A stretch of 64,000 nt of DNA. Source: Quillaja saponaria (taxonomy: Eukaryota; Streptophyta; Magnoliopsida; Fabales; Quillajaceae). Position 1 is the first letter of the stretch. Every line of letters starts with the position of its first letter. Under the pieces are notes generated by a model. It saw only the letters and a program-made list of their open reading frames with translations. It was not told the origin of the DNA and did not search any database. Position numbers and translations under genes: made by a program. The stretch covers positions 806,001 through 870,000 of the forward strand of contig CM055607.1 in the NCBI GenBank assembly GCA_029379385.1, read 5' to 3'. This document shows, piece after piece, positions 9,373 to 22,228 of this stretch.

Positions 9373-12300
9373 TTACAAGTTGCCTTCTAATTCATCTGGT
9401 ACATGCAACTTCTCAATGGCAGCCTGTTAAAAAAGAATCACAAGTTTACAGAAATATGAGAAAGGTAAAAATGTCATAATATCAGGATAATAGCAACTAA
9501 AGTTTCTCAAGTGATTCAACAGTAGACAAAAAAAAAAGGAATTCATTTGAAATTTCAAAATATTAATCAGAAAGTTAATCAATATCAAAATGGGGGATTT
9601 TCAAAATGACAAGCAATTGTTACAAGATTGGTAGATTGCAAGCTAATCACCTTAATGGTAGCAGCATCCGTTGCAGATGGTTTCAAATCCAAAGCAAGAC
9701 CATAATGAAGCATTGCTTTCTCATGCATGTTACGCCTCTTATAAATCCTACCCATCAATGCATAGACACTGCTTTCCCGAGGGGCATATTCTTTGAGCTC
9801 CTCTAGGACTTCTAAAGCTTCATCAAAATTTTCCAAGCTCATGAGTATATTAGCCTTCTGATACATGGGAAGTGGGTTCTTCTTATCCGCTAAGATGGCC
9901 TTCTCCATCATCACCAAAGCTTCATCACTTCTCTGTCAGATAGAAGCAGGCTTCAGACTGCTATCATTTATAAATCCTAGCAGTAGATATTGCTTTTCAA
10001 GACATAAATATTCAAATTGACATAGGACGGAGACTGACCTTTAAAGTATGCAAAGCTGTACCAAGATAAGACATAATGACAGAAGAACGTGAATTAATCT
10101 GGAAAGCCATTCGGAAATGATGTTCTGAGAACTCAAACTTCTCTTGGCGAAGAAAAATCATTCCAAGCCCATACCAAGAGTTATAATGTCTTGCATCAAC
10201 CCGAAGTGCACTCTGGTAGCACTTCATTCCATTCTCAAAATCTTCTAAAGCTACATACCTGCAGGTACAATGCAATTCGAAACACAACAGTAACTAGCTG
10301 ACCACTTACTACTAGAATTATAGGTTGTCTTTCTGTTCTGTAAAACAATATGAAAGTGTTTAATCAGAGTTTGGGGAGGGTTGGCTATATTCATACTCAT
10401 GACCACAAAGGGTGTGTGCGTATGCAAATCTTGAGTTCAGTTGAACAGCTCGCTGGAAATTCTTCAGTGCAGTTTCATGATCTTTCTGCAGGCTATAACA
10501 ATTGCCCATTGCACACCTGCATGTCCATTCAATATAAGTGATATACAGAAAAATTAGACAGAACAATCCAAAACTTCTGTATTCAGCAGAAACTAAGAAA
10601 CTGAAAACACTTTCAACCCTGATTAGCCAAAAGCACAATCCTGTTCCCCATAAAGTATGCAGGAAATATGCGCTTCTTACCAAGGATGTCAATATTTCAA
10701 GATTTCAGTTTATTCAAGAATAATACAGGATTACGCACTCCGAAGGTTTAAGACCCCGAGATCTTGAAATATCCAAAGCCCATTGTTCAGTTCAATGATT
10801 CAGGGACAAAAATAAAATGTAAACTTAGGTAAAGCCTATATATATAGAGAGAGATGCAGTTTTGAAAAAGGTATTAAAAAAATCAAGGCACAAACAACTC
10901 CAAAGAGAATGAATTTTATAGTGAGGACCAGTATAGTTTAATGCATCAAATGATGGCATGAAAGTTCAGTAAACCTACCAAGATTGAGGGGCTAAGCGGT
11001 CAGTTGATATCAGTTCTTGAGCCAGGTAACTTAACTTCATATCTTCCTTTAAATGCTGCACCAGATGTAAAATAAACTGTGATGCAAGAAGCATGTGGCA
11101 TGCTTAAACTTGTACAGCAAGCTTATAGCTTATAAGGGTCATTGTTAAAAGTTCAAGTCACATATATTTCAAAGATGGAGACCACAAAAGAGGGTACCAT
11201 CCAAATTCCAAACTACAGTTCTGAGTCATCTGACAATTGCCTAAGCAGCATCGTATGGAATTTAAACCTCAATTTCTTATCAGAGAAAGGTTGAGGGCTA
11301 AGAGAGTGATGCAGGCAGCACGAGTGTCATAAGCTATAAGAAACTAAACAATGAAAAACTGTTGGCTGTGAGATGATGGGATCTCACTTCAATTTTTCCA
11401 CATGCCATATTGATAACTATGTAGTCTTACTTTTTATGGAATTTTCTAATGAGTGCCCTAAGGGCACTTGTTACTATTTTCTAAATAGAAAGTTCGGAAT
11501 ATTTATTACGGTAATTGATCTTGATTTCAGTGTTATTTAATGCATAAATTACTCTTTTTGTAATGTTTTAATTTCTAAAGACCATATTTATTGCAGCTTA
11601 AGCACCCTTAGGGCACCCGTTAGAAAAAACCCATTTTTTATTTAGTAGCATTAAAAAGTTGCTGTTATATTTGTAATAACGATTAATTAAGTTGAGTACT
11701 AGAGCTGTAGCTGGGCAAGGGTTTTTTTTTTCTTTCTTTGTTCTGCAGCATTATTTTGGCTGCCATTGACAGCAGCCAGGTAAAGAAGTCCTACTCCTTC
11801 AAATTTTGCAAGAGAATTGAAATAAACTCTCACTTGCTTTTCTTTTCTTTTTCTGAATATTGAATATTTAAGTTCTTAGACGAATAGTCTCTCTTTTTCT
11901 TTTTCAATCTCGATCCATTAGATCCCATTGGGCATGATCACAAAATCAGAGATACCTCTCCCTTGTTTAAACTCAAGGCAGTGTTAAAACCTAGGCTTAG
12001 GGATGGTGCAGAGAGTTTTTCAACTGAACCTCTTGTCAGAAAAATATGAACCTCCCACCCCCTCCCAAGGAAAATAATGAAAAAAAGCAACTGAAAGAGA
12101 AATAAATGGAAGTTTTAGGTGGTAGGGAGTGATATTATTCGCAGATACAATAGAATGCAAACTTACATAAAGAACAGTCGAGTGTATATCCATTCCCTCT
12201 AAACTGTATGGTGTTGTCTGTCGAGCAAGACTGAAGACACGGTCAGCTTCTAAATAATCTACCAATTCAAAGTATGCTTTTCCAACCTACATTGCAAAAC

Positions 12301-15300
12301 ATGCCACCAAAATCAAAAGGAGATGATAAAGTCCATGCTTTTGTAATATGAGGAAGTGGTCAGAACAGCAGGATACAATAAAATTAAATAAAGAAACTGA
12401 ACCTCAAACTTACCTGAGAAAGCACCCAGCCTGTATTGTAATGCTTGGGAGGAAGTTTCAGGTAGACATCGAGTGCATCCTATACCACCAAAAAGCACTA
12501 TCAGACAATTTAGGAAATAAAACAGTTACTAGGTTCCTTATTCATCCCTTGCTCCCCCAACCCAACCCCCAAACCCTACCAAAGAGTAACCAATTGATAC
12601 CTGGCATCTGTACAAGCAGGAAAGTCTGTAACCATCACCAAGAATTCTTAAAAGGGTCAATATGTCTGAAGCACCACTAACGACTTTTGAACCATTGGTG
12701 AGTAGCCCACCAACTGTGACAAAGGCTCCTTCTTCAAAAGATTTAACCTCTACCGGGGGAGATGAAATAGAAGTTGTTGGTGCAATATTTGAACGAGAAT
12801 CATCTAAAACTTCATTGCGAATCCCTAAATGAGATCAAAACCCATGAACATTTGTAAATATTAGTAGCAACTAGCAACCAAACAGGTTGGGGCCTAACCG
12901 CTTAACTAAACAATAATTAAGGTGGGCAAAAACAAACATGATTACTAGTAAAAATGAAAAAGATAGCAGCTTATACTGCATATATTTCAAGCAGTGATAG
13001 ATCTGACCCGGTTAACAAAACTGTTTATGATACTCAATCAAAAGAGTTAATCTTTTCCAAACTTATTCTTTTGCTTGATATCTGATATCAACTTGAACAA
13101 GGCTGGCAGTAGAGATGCTCATTGTTATAAGACATCATCAATTATGAAACACACATAAGATTAGTAAAATAAAATATGTCAGCAGGGACATCATATTGGT
13201 CTGAATTACTTACCTGACTCAAAATTTTCTGAAAATGGATACATGGAAAATGGATAGATGGTTTAAAACAAAGATAGTTAAAAACAATGTCTTTCGTATG
13301 ATTGAAACTTCCGTGAAATAGTGTGCCATACAAAAGATTCATCACCTTCATCAATATTTTCATTTGGCCATGACTGTCCCTTACGAGATGTCATGGAACG
13401 AAATGACATAGAGCTCAGCTTGGAACCACCAAGATACTTAGATGAGTTACTAGTTCCATTTCCAGCAACCACTGTTACACTTGCATTTGAAGCATTTGAA
13501 TTTAAACCTGCTTCTCCAGAGAGTCTTGTACTCCGCCGAGGACCAGAATCAGAAAATAATCTCCCTGAGATCTGGATATGAAAAATAGAGATAAAGTAAT
13601 CTCAAAACATTAGATATAGTTCACAAATTATGAAAAATCAACTACATGTCAATATTTTAGCAAGTAACTAATGATCGGTCCAAAGTATAATTTTTTATTA
13701 GACAAAACTCAAATGACTCAATTAAAAAACTTGGATGGTGCTTTGCTCATGGTTTTTTCTTTCCTTATATAGCTAGCGTCTTCACTCACTTGGTCTCTCC
13801 TCTTGTCTAGATGGAAGATATTTACCTAAATCAGGCAGCAAGAAGGCAGATGTGCATACTTACAACATATACCACCACACTGCTGATAACCTCAACATAG
13901 AATCCATATACACCACAAAGTAAAACAATTTAAGGGTGCTAATACGGCAAGGGCGGAAAAAATTATGGAACTACTACTAGAATCATAATCAAGCAGAGCA
14001 ATAGCATCTTGATCACAAAGACATTGGTGACTCACCTTTCGTAACTTTCCTTCATCCACAAACTTCCTTCGAGGGGCTTGAATAGTGGAGTTCACGGTTG
14101 ACCTAGGTGAACTTTCAGCACTAACTGTGGTCAGATTTGGTCCGTTTGGTTGCAAATTCCTACACAAAGGGGGTGGAGCCAGACCTGACAACTGCAAAAA
14201 AGGGAACTAAGACCTACAGTCTTAAATAGATATCAAACTGGAAATTATACCAGACTTAACCATCTTATCAATAAAAACTACTCAAGTGAATCTGCATTTC
14301 ACAATAATGTATTGTCATAAGCATCAGAACAAATAGATTTCATGTATGTTTACATATATACACAGAGAGATACAAAAACACAACCTGTGCATATCCGTGT
14401 GACATATATGTGTAAAATGTACCTCATTGTAACCATAAAAGAAAATCAAATGAAGCAACCACAAGCACTAGAAAGGCAAAAAAGAGGCAGACATGATAAG
14501 CTTGTAATTCCAACCAATGGAAGAAATCTTAAGGGAACTTAGAGAACAAGAATGTAAAAAAAATGTATAACTTTCTTTCTCTTCTGTTAGCTGAAAATAT
14601 GTGTTAAATAAAATAGAATGAGGAAAATGATTGTGGGCTTGATTGGTGAATTAAAGCCTACACCTATAACCTTTATTTATAGTAAACAATAAAACATAGA
14701 CTTCCACATCTAAGCAATGTGGGATTTAACAATACATTACTATTATATTCCTAAGAATATGTATAATTTTATAATTCTTTCTTTTCTTGTACACGAGTAA
14801 ATTATTCATGGCACAAACATAGCACATCTTTGCAGCCAAAAGGTTGAGTCAGATAATTCAAGATCAATACCACACAAAGCTAAAGCCAGATCCATTGTAT
14901 CAGAGCATGAATAATTCAAACAACCACTTTCTGAAATAAATATGTATGGCCAAGCAAGTAAAAGAATGCATTACTAGGTTTTAAACAAGGAAAATTCTAT
15001 GCACTAAAAAAGAAACTTCTCAACCTTCAATATTCTTTAAAATTAGAATGTGCTACCTTGAGAAGGCAAAATATAACTACAAATAGATGGAGCATACAAT
15101 CACTTGACTAAGTACCCACATTATCTTAGAATCAGAGATAAAATAATAAGGAGCAAGTTAATCATTCTTAGAATCAGTGAGAAATGACACGATATCACTG
15201 CACACTACATTAAAATGAAGTGTCATTACCTGTGTGGCCATTGGTGAAGGAGTATTATAAAATAATATATTAGAAGCACCACTATTCAGAAGCTGACCAG

Positions 15301-18109
15301 CAGCTCCTCCCAACATAGCTGCTCCATGATGATTTCCAGGAATATCCCTTAGGCTATTGCCTTGAATGTGTTTCAACTGCCTTGGACTGACATCCTCTGA
15401 ACTACCGTTTCTAGTGGAAACAACTTTGCAATCCTCAGTAGAGGCATGCAAGTTTTGAGAGGTTGAGCAATTCAGGTACTGCTTTTGTATGCAAAGAGCA
15501 GCTGCTTCACCAAAAACAGCAGTTGCTTCTTCAGCAGCACCTAAATATTCAGAAAGTAAAAATTAATAAAATAAAAATCACAATAGGCAGTAATAATAAA
15601 TAATAACCAATGAAACCATTCCTTGACTATCAAAATAACTTGAAAATCATATTCAAGAGCTTGGGTAAACTTCAACTCACAATTTGATTAAGATACACAT
15701 ACTCTCTTGGTCCATTATGAAAGTCAAAAGTTTCTGTTAAGTGTCTTAAGCTCAACATACATGTTGGGCGACTTCCTAAAAGCTTTTGGAGCAATTGCTA
15801 ATCCAACAATTTCCAATGGAAAGCAATAAGAATCAAAACAGGAACATCAATATATTACTAAATGCACTTGAATTCACAGATTAGGAGGGTAAAGATCAAA
15901 AAAGAAATGGTCTTTCAGGAACACTAACATAATATTCATGATCATGTTATAATTAAGTTTTCACTGGTCAAAATACAAAATCACATTAAATCAGTTTAGT
16001 ATACTTATTCAAAAACAACCACACAATCCCGTAAATTAAATAATCAGGTTTTGTGCTCAATCTATATCAAACATGTCAGACGAGAGTTCGTAATCAGGTG
16101 ACTGTCTTCTCACACACCTAATACACACAGCTCCTCATATGCAGCCCACATCAGAGGATCTATTGACAGTGCCTGCTTTAAATGATGTACAGCACTTTTC
16201 CTTCTGTCAGTATACCTGAAAAAGAATAGGAATATAATAAGAAAAAAGAAGAAGAAAAATTTCTCCAACTTGTACATGATTCCAACAAATTATCGATCTG
16301 ACGGTAAAATGGTATAAATATCTCCAACGAAGAAAGCCTTCAAAACTTTTAGAAACAATCTTGTAGGTTGTCATTTGTAATTCTCCAGACGTTTAGATAA
16401 AGAAGTTTTAGAGGGGGTTCTAAAATGTGCATTTACTCAAAAAAAAAAAAAGTATATGGGTGATAATTTTGTGCAAAAAAAAATAGGAAACCTGTAAATA
16501 AGCCCTAAAAGGTAATGACCCGCTGCACCATTTGGAATCTGCATAATGAGAAAAACAAATGATAGATAAGCAAGTCATTCTCAATTTAAAATGGATTTTG
16601 TAAACAAACACATTAGTGAAAGACCAACCTAGAGCATCAAGAGACATGTTAATACACATAACATATGATAATATCTTACAACTTGCAACAGTACCTGTTT
16701 TTCACAAAAACACATATATTATGTGTTGGTCCATGGAACCCAAATTCTAAGAAGCTGGTTCCATGAAGAATATGTGCTTTTCCATGTCTAACAAAAAGGT
16801 TTTACTAATAATGCTTATGTTAAATGTACTCTGAATTCAGCTCAATACCTCCGTACTAGGCTCATTAGCAGGACATAATGCTGCTTCAGCTTCATTAAGA
16901 AGATCCATCTGAAAGCATGATATTGCAAACAAGTAGCGGGATTGGGCCATTTGTGTTCCTTCAAGCAATAATGAAAAGGAAAGAGAAAATAGAAAAATAA
17001 ATGAGAAACATTCCTCAGTTAACAAAAACAGAAAGAAAAAAAACTTTATTCTGTTCATAGAAAACAATGACAACAAAAGAAAAGATTATCATGTACCCTT
17101 TAAAATATGGTATGCGGAGTAAGCTTGATTACTATGCAAGTAACAACCAGCTAACAACTGCAAATTTGCCTGAACACGAGGGAAATAATCATTGAACACT
17201 ACCATGAAGAAATGATCAGGGGTTGTGCACTTACATCACAAAAACAAAATTATCCTTTCAACCAACATGTGAACATATAACTGATACATGGGCCTGATAA
17301 TAAATTTCATAAACAAGAACAATGAGGAAGTTACACGAACAGCCCAGCGTCTGGCCTATCCTAAGCTAAATCTTCCAGTGAAAAGCCTCCTATGGGCTGA
17401 GGCCAAATATTCATTTGAACAAACTAAACATTCTTAAAAATATATGCTTTGTGTTATAGAAGAAATAACAGCACCTATATAATCCTTTTTTGCAATGTTA
17501 ACCCCAATATCAGAAACTTGGGAGCTTTGACAGCGGAGGTCCTCTAACACTGGATTTCATGAATCTAGAGCACACTTACAACGGATAGAACTCACAAAAT
17601 AGTTAAAATATATTTCTTCCAATAAGACCCTACCTAATTGTTCCAAACTTTATAGGAGCAGTGCATACAAATTAATGTAAGAAAAAAATTCAAAACACAG
17701 CAAAACTAAAAGGTGAACCTCGAATCTCTAAAGAACCATCTACAGAAAAAGAGAAATTTCCAGATGCAATTTGAATTAAATAAGTGGATAGGTAAGGAAA
17801 AGCATCGATCTTGAAAATTTACGTATGATCAGCTTGTTAAGAAGCGCTGGGAGTAGAAATAAAAATTTTAACTTTATAGTGCCTCGTGTTACAAGATTTT
17901 GAATTTTCCACTTACATATATCCTTAAGGTTTCTCAGCAACCAAACAAACAGGAAAGAAAGTGAAGTGTCAGTGGAGGAAAATGAAAGAAAAAGAAAAAA
18001 GCACCTCCGAGGGGAACTCTGCACAAAGACGCTCGCATATGAAAATAGCGTTTCTGTACATAAAATGGCGAAGACTGTTTTGTACACAATCGATGAGTAT
18101 CGCTTCCAT
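9373..18109 (-). CDS. HBT: APC3/CDC27 subunit of the anaphase-promoting complex, HOBBIT (CDC27B) type
   Basis: Sixteen exons, in transcript order: 18109-18005, 17169-17097, 16958-16849, 16538-16492, 16215-16118, 15540-15230, 14191-14036, 13571-13346, 12824-12601, 12479-12414, 12286-12167, 11055-10979, 10516-10397, 10258-10039, 9932-9651, 9423-9373. All borders are GT-AG and the sum is 2286 nt (761 aa plus stop). The protein starts MEAILIDCVQNSLRHF. The N-terminal TPR region (about 1-165, including KGTQMAQSRYLFAISCFQMD) is the APC3 dimerisation domain. A Ser-rich, low-conservation linker follows (about 165-440). The C-terminal TPR array (about 440-745, with KHYNTGWVLSQVGKAYFELV and NSWYGLGMIFLRQEKFEFSE) should form the superhelix that binds activator C-termini. 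The protein ends AAIEKLHVPDELEGNL, as HOBBIT homologs do. The role is as a scaffold of the nuclear ubiquitin ligase that targets mitotic cyclins; Arabidopsis HBT is needed for root meristem and cell-cycle progression. Intron 11 hosts a MITE. Confidence 0.95.
11437..11633. mobile_element. MITE in CDC27 intron 11
   Basis: An approximately 197-bp non-coding element bounded by an inverted repeat of about 30 bp. The left arm contains TTTTCTAATGAGTGCCCTAA and continues AGGGCACTT; the reverse complement of the right arm reads TTTTCTAACGGGTGCCCTAA followed by GGGTGCTT. The ends are TGG and CCA. TTTTTA occurs directly before the left end (11431-11436) and again at 11635-11640, one base beyond the right end, a probable target-site duplication. 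The left arm also contains the short palindrome GTGCCCTAAGGGCAC. No coding capacity. Confidence 0.7.
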
Positions 18110-19209
18110 GGCTGCTCCGATTCAGTCACAGAACATAGAAAGAGAGATTGAAAGGGGTTTCTTGGTTCTAGGAGGCTTCTTTTGCTTAGGTTCAAATCCG
18201 GGTGGCACGTGTTTTCTTCTATTTCAAAAACAGGTCACGTGATAGGGCTAATAATGGATCAAAATGATCCGTTGGTAGACAGTAGTGAAAGGAAACATAC
18301 ATTATATTATAAAAACGTAAAACTGAAGGGAAAAAAGGAAAAATAGAATTAAATACTTATATATATATTATAAAGACAAAATAGGAGAGTGTGATAAATT
18401 ATATTCATTTTGACAATGAGTGATTTTTTTATTTTATTTTTAATTGGCTTATATATATTAAAAAGACATCAAAACCTAAATCTGAAAATAAAAAAATAAA
18501 AATAAAATTGAAGATTTGGATATTATCTATATTACACTAAAAAACCATAATATCTTATGATTTTTTTCTAATTTTTAATTCAAATACTATAATGAAAGTA
18601 AGGGTAATATCTTCCTAAATTTTGATTTTTTTTTCAATTAAAAATTATTCACTTTCCCCTATATTCAAAGAAAAAAATTTAACAAAAAACAAAAATTCAC
18701 ATATTATTAACTTTAATTAATTAATTATTATTTTATTTTAAAATATCAATCTCTTTTAAATTTTCTATTTCACTCTATTTTATATAATAATTATAATATA
18801 TTTAAAATTATTTCTTAAAAAAGTTATTGTTATGCACATGAGGCTAGTAAAAAAAAATCTAGAAAAAAAATAAAAAGTCTAATACTCGAAGGCAAAATGA
18901 CATTTATGGACCCAAATGCAAACTAGTGTAATACTCAGAGACCCAAATAGTAATAGGCCAACAATGAAATAATGGAAGTTTTTCAATGAAAAAAAGCAAA
19001 GGGGTTTCTGAGAAAAAAATAAAAAAGAGCAAAAGGGTAAAAAGAAAACTAGTCTTCTAGGACTAAATACAATTACGGTTAAGCCCTTTAGTGTCCTTTT
19101 GACGAAATCGCATCAACTTTCGGAACAATCGAAACAAGCAACGCTAAACTCTTGAAAAGTTGCAAACTTCCATTTCCATCGTCAACCTGCAAACTTGTTT
19201 CTTCACAAC
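18110..19209. other. Divergent intergenic region, CDC27 and SDS22-like promoters
   Basis: About 1.1 kb between two divergently transcribed genes. The stretch to about 18240 has balanced composition and is probably the CDC27 leader and proximal promoter. From 18300 to 19050 the DNA is very AT-rich with no frame of note. The last 100 bp are probably the SDS22-like leader. No clear TATA box is seen for either gene. Confidence 0.45.
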
Positions 19210-22200
19210 ATGGACGACGGAAGAAAATCATCACCGGTTGCGAATCCTGAAGCAGACGATCCTACGGTGGTGCAGGATGATCCATTAAACACAACCCTTG
19301 ATCTCACCAGCTGCCAACTCCACGATCTTGATTCGGTCGAGTTGCCCCAGAATCTCACTGAGTTGGACCTGACAGCGAATCGGTTGTCGAGCTTGGACAC
19401 TCGGATTGGGCATCTAACCAATCTTAAGAAGCTTTCTTTTAGGCAAAACCTCATTGACGATGCTGCTGTTGAGCCTATCTCTCACTGGGAGGCATTGTCG
19501 GGTCTCGAGGTAGTATATTATTTACCTTCTCTACCTGTTTGTTTGGTTGCCTAGATAATTTTAGGAAATCTGTCATTGCGCCCTTTACATTTTCGCTTCA
19601 ATTGTATGAATAAGAAAGCAGAAACATAATTAATTGTTGTTTAACGTGCTGCGTTTATGATATTTTGGTGTTCTGTTCGATTGAGTAATTATCGTGTTTG
19701 ATGGCTGAGAAAATGCTGGGAAATAACAGAACAAACATAAACTAAATCTTAGTCGGCAACCCACTGGAGTTGTGCGCATGAAAAAATCTTACTTGTTCTT
19801 TGTCGGTATAAGCTAAAGAAATGGCACATGTTGTTGTTTTTGCAGGAGCTAGTATTAAGGGATAACAAGTTGAGGAAAGTTCCTGATGTCAGCATCTTCA
19901 AGAGAATTTTGGTTTTTGACATTTCTTTCAATGAAATTAATTCATTACATGGGATGTCCAAGGTTTCTGACACACTCAAGGAACTATATGTATCTAAAAA
20001 TGAAGTGACAAAGATGGAGGAGATTGACCACTTCCATGAACTACAAATTCTTGAACTTGGTTCCAACAGATTACGGGTCAGCTCTAATTTATTCAAGAAA
20101 ATCTTGCATTCGCAACATGAAATTTATTTCTAGCCATGCATGTGTTATTGTCGCGTCTATCTACATTAAAAGGGAGAGTGAATGATTTGGATTTCAGCTA
20201 GCTTGTGCATTGTAGTATCTTCTAGAGCATAAGCTCAATGTTACTATATTTGAATTTCAGGTAATGGAGAATTTGGAGAAGTTTACAAACTTACAGGAGT
20301 TGTGGCTTGGACGTAATCGTATTAAAACTGTAAACCTGTGTGGGCTGAAATGTATCAGGAAGATTAGCTTGCAAAGCAATCGTCTGACTTCAATGACAGG
20401 ATTTGAGGTATGCCATGTTTTGATGATAATGCACTTTCTTAACTAAGCTGTTTTGGATTGTGATATTTATATGAATTGAGTAAAACTGAAAGGAAGGGAG
20501 TCTCAACAACCAGTAACAGTTAAATATTTTGCAAGTTGTTTATTCATACTCAAATTTAATACTTGAAATTAGTTCACAGGGAAAAGTTATGGATAATCTG
20601 AATGGTGAAACAGAGATTCAAAAGTTCTTTTTTTATTATTATTAATTAAGTATTTTTCATTGCGAATGCAGAATTGCGTAGCTTTAGAAGAACTATACTT
20701 GAGTCATAATGGAATTGCGAAAATGGAAGGCTTATCATCTTTAACAAACCTCAGTGTCTTGGATGTATCATCAAATAAGCTAACATATGTGGATGACATT
20801 CAAAACCTGACACAGTATGTATATTTCTTTGTACTACAACCCTTCTGATTATCTTATCTAGGCCCCTGTTATTGATTTTACTGCTTGATCTGGTCTCATA
20901 AAGATTAGAAGATCTATGGCTTAATGACAATCAAATAGAATCAATTGATGGCATTGCCGAGGCTGTTGCTGGTTCAAGGGAGAAGCTTGCCACTATCTAC
21001 CTTGAGAACAATCCGTGTGTATGTTTATCTGTGAGCTTGCTATGTTCTTATTTTTGTAATACCATTTTGCACTGCTGTTTAGGTTATGACTCTTGATTTA
21101 TAATGTGTTACGTAATGGACTTCATCTGGTCTCCTGTAATACCATTTTGCACTGCTGTTTAGGTTATGACTCTTGATTTATAATGTGTTACATAATGGAC
21201 TTCATCTGGTCTCCTGTCTATTAAAGCTATCTATCGGGATCAGCAAAGCTTTGTATGAGTCTGTACTGCATATTTTTCATCAAGCTGATTATATAGGCTA
21301 CTATTACCGTGAGCTAACATATCAATAATAGTGACTGTTTTTCCATAATACAAATTTGGTTCAATGTTGGTAAAACTATATGGTGGAGGTGGACAGTGTC
21401 TTTAACCTTCCTCTATTGTCTTTTTGAAGACTGGCTTTCTGTCAAAATCCATTATTGGTTGAGACACTTCATTTTCTATGCCAACTTATCCTTCCCCAGG
21501 AAATTTAGTGATTGCTCCATGCAAAACCCTGTGAAATGAAGTGACATTCTTTTGCTGCTTCTCCTCCACTGAGGCAACTCTTATGCTTTCCAACATGATA
21601 GCGAGGCTATCTACTTGTCTTACATCTTTCAAGTGTTCCCATCTTTGAAGTCTCAATTCATAATTTCTTGTTCCTAACAAGGTTACTATGTGCTAATAAG
21701 AGTAATATATGTTTGATGTGTGAATTTAACTAAAAAATATAGAGTTCCCATAGTATTAATTGTCACAATTATAGAATTCATAACTAGCTCTTCATCTAAA
21801 GCCATATGTACCTGTAGGTACATTGCTAACCATCTCTTTCTGACATGATATGTGCTAATGTATTATTTGTGATTGTGTCAAAGCTTGTTAAAGTGGTCAA
21901 ATTTATCATGACTCGGAGAGGCAGAACTAAACTGCATGACTTCAGTTTGTTACCTCATAGTCTGTGTGCATCTGCTCATGTGGGCATGAATGTTCCAATG
22001 AGTTTGTGCTTTCTGTTCTTTTAGAGATTGATGTATGGGTGTTTCTATTACTACATTCATAAGGATGTTTTTACCTAGTATTTCCCTTTTGTTTTGCAAG
22101 GTTTTTTTGTTGTGTCTTTTGATATCCTCTGTACTTTCATATTGCAGGTTAGGTCACCAAACTATTCTTCGACTTTGAGGCAGATCTTCCCTAACATCCA

Positions 22201-22228
22201 ACAAATTGATTCAAATGTATTCTCTTAA
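19210..22228 (+). CDS. SDS22-like protein phosphatase 1 regulatory subunit (LRR protein)
   Basis: Six exons: 19210-19509, 19846-20076, 20261-20407, 20672-20814, 20904-21018, 22148-22228. The sum is 1017 nt, 338 aa. The start is the ATG of MDDGRKSSPVANPEAD; upstream in-frame codons lack an ATG. After an acidic N-terminus, the protein is a continuous array of about 22-residue leucine-rich repeats of the SDS22 type (for example LKELYVSKNEVTKMEEIDHF and LEELYLSHNGIAKMEGLSSL), ending with an LRR cap (LEDLWLNDNQIESIDGIAEA, then IYLENNPC) and a short tail, RQIFPNIQQIDSNVFS. SDS22 binds the PP1 catalytic subunit (TOPP in plants) and takes part in its maturation and targeting, in nucleus and cytosol. 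Exons 1-3 are in phase 0; exon 4 ends two bases into a codon and exon 5 completes it. Intron 5 is unusually long (1129 bp) and holds an 80-bp tandem duplication. Confidence 0.93.
21055..21214. repeat. 2 x 80 bp tandem duplication in SDS22-like intron 5
   Basis: Two 80-bp copies (21055-21134 and 21135-21214) differ by one base, G at 21112 against A at 21192. The duplication begins 36 bp after the exon 5 donor, so it lengthens the intron without touching the splice site. It appears recent. Confidence 0.92.
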
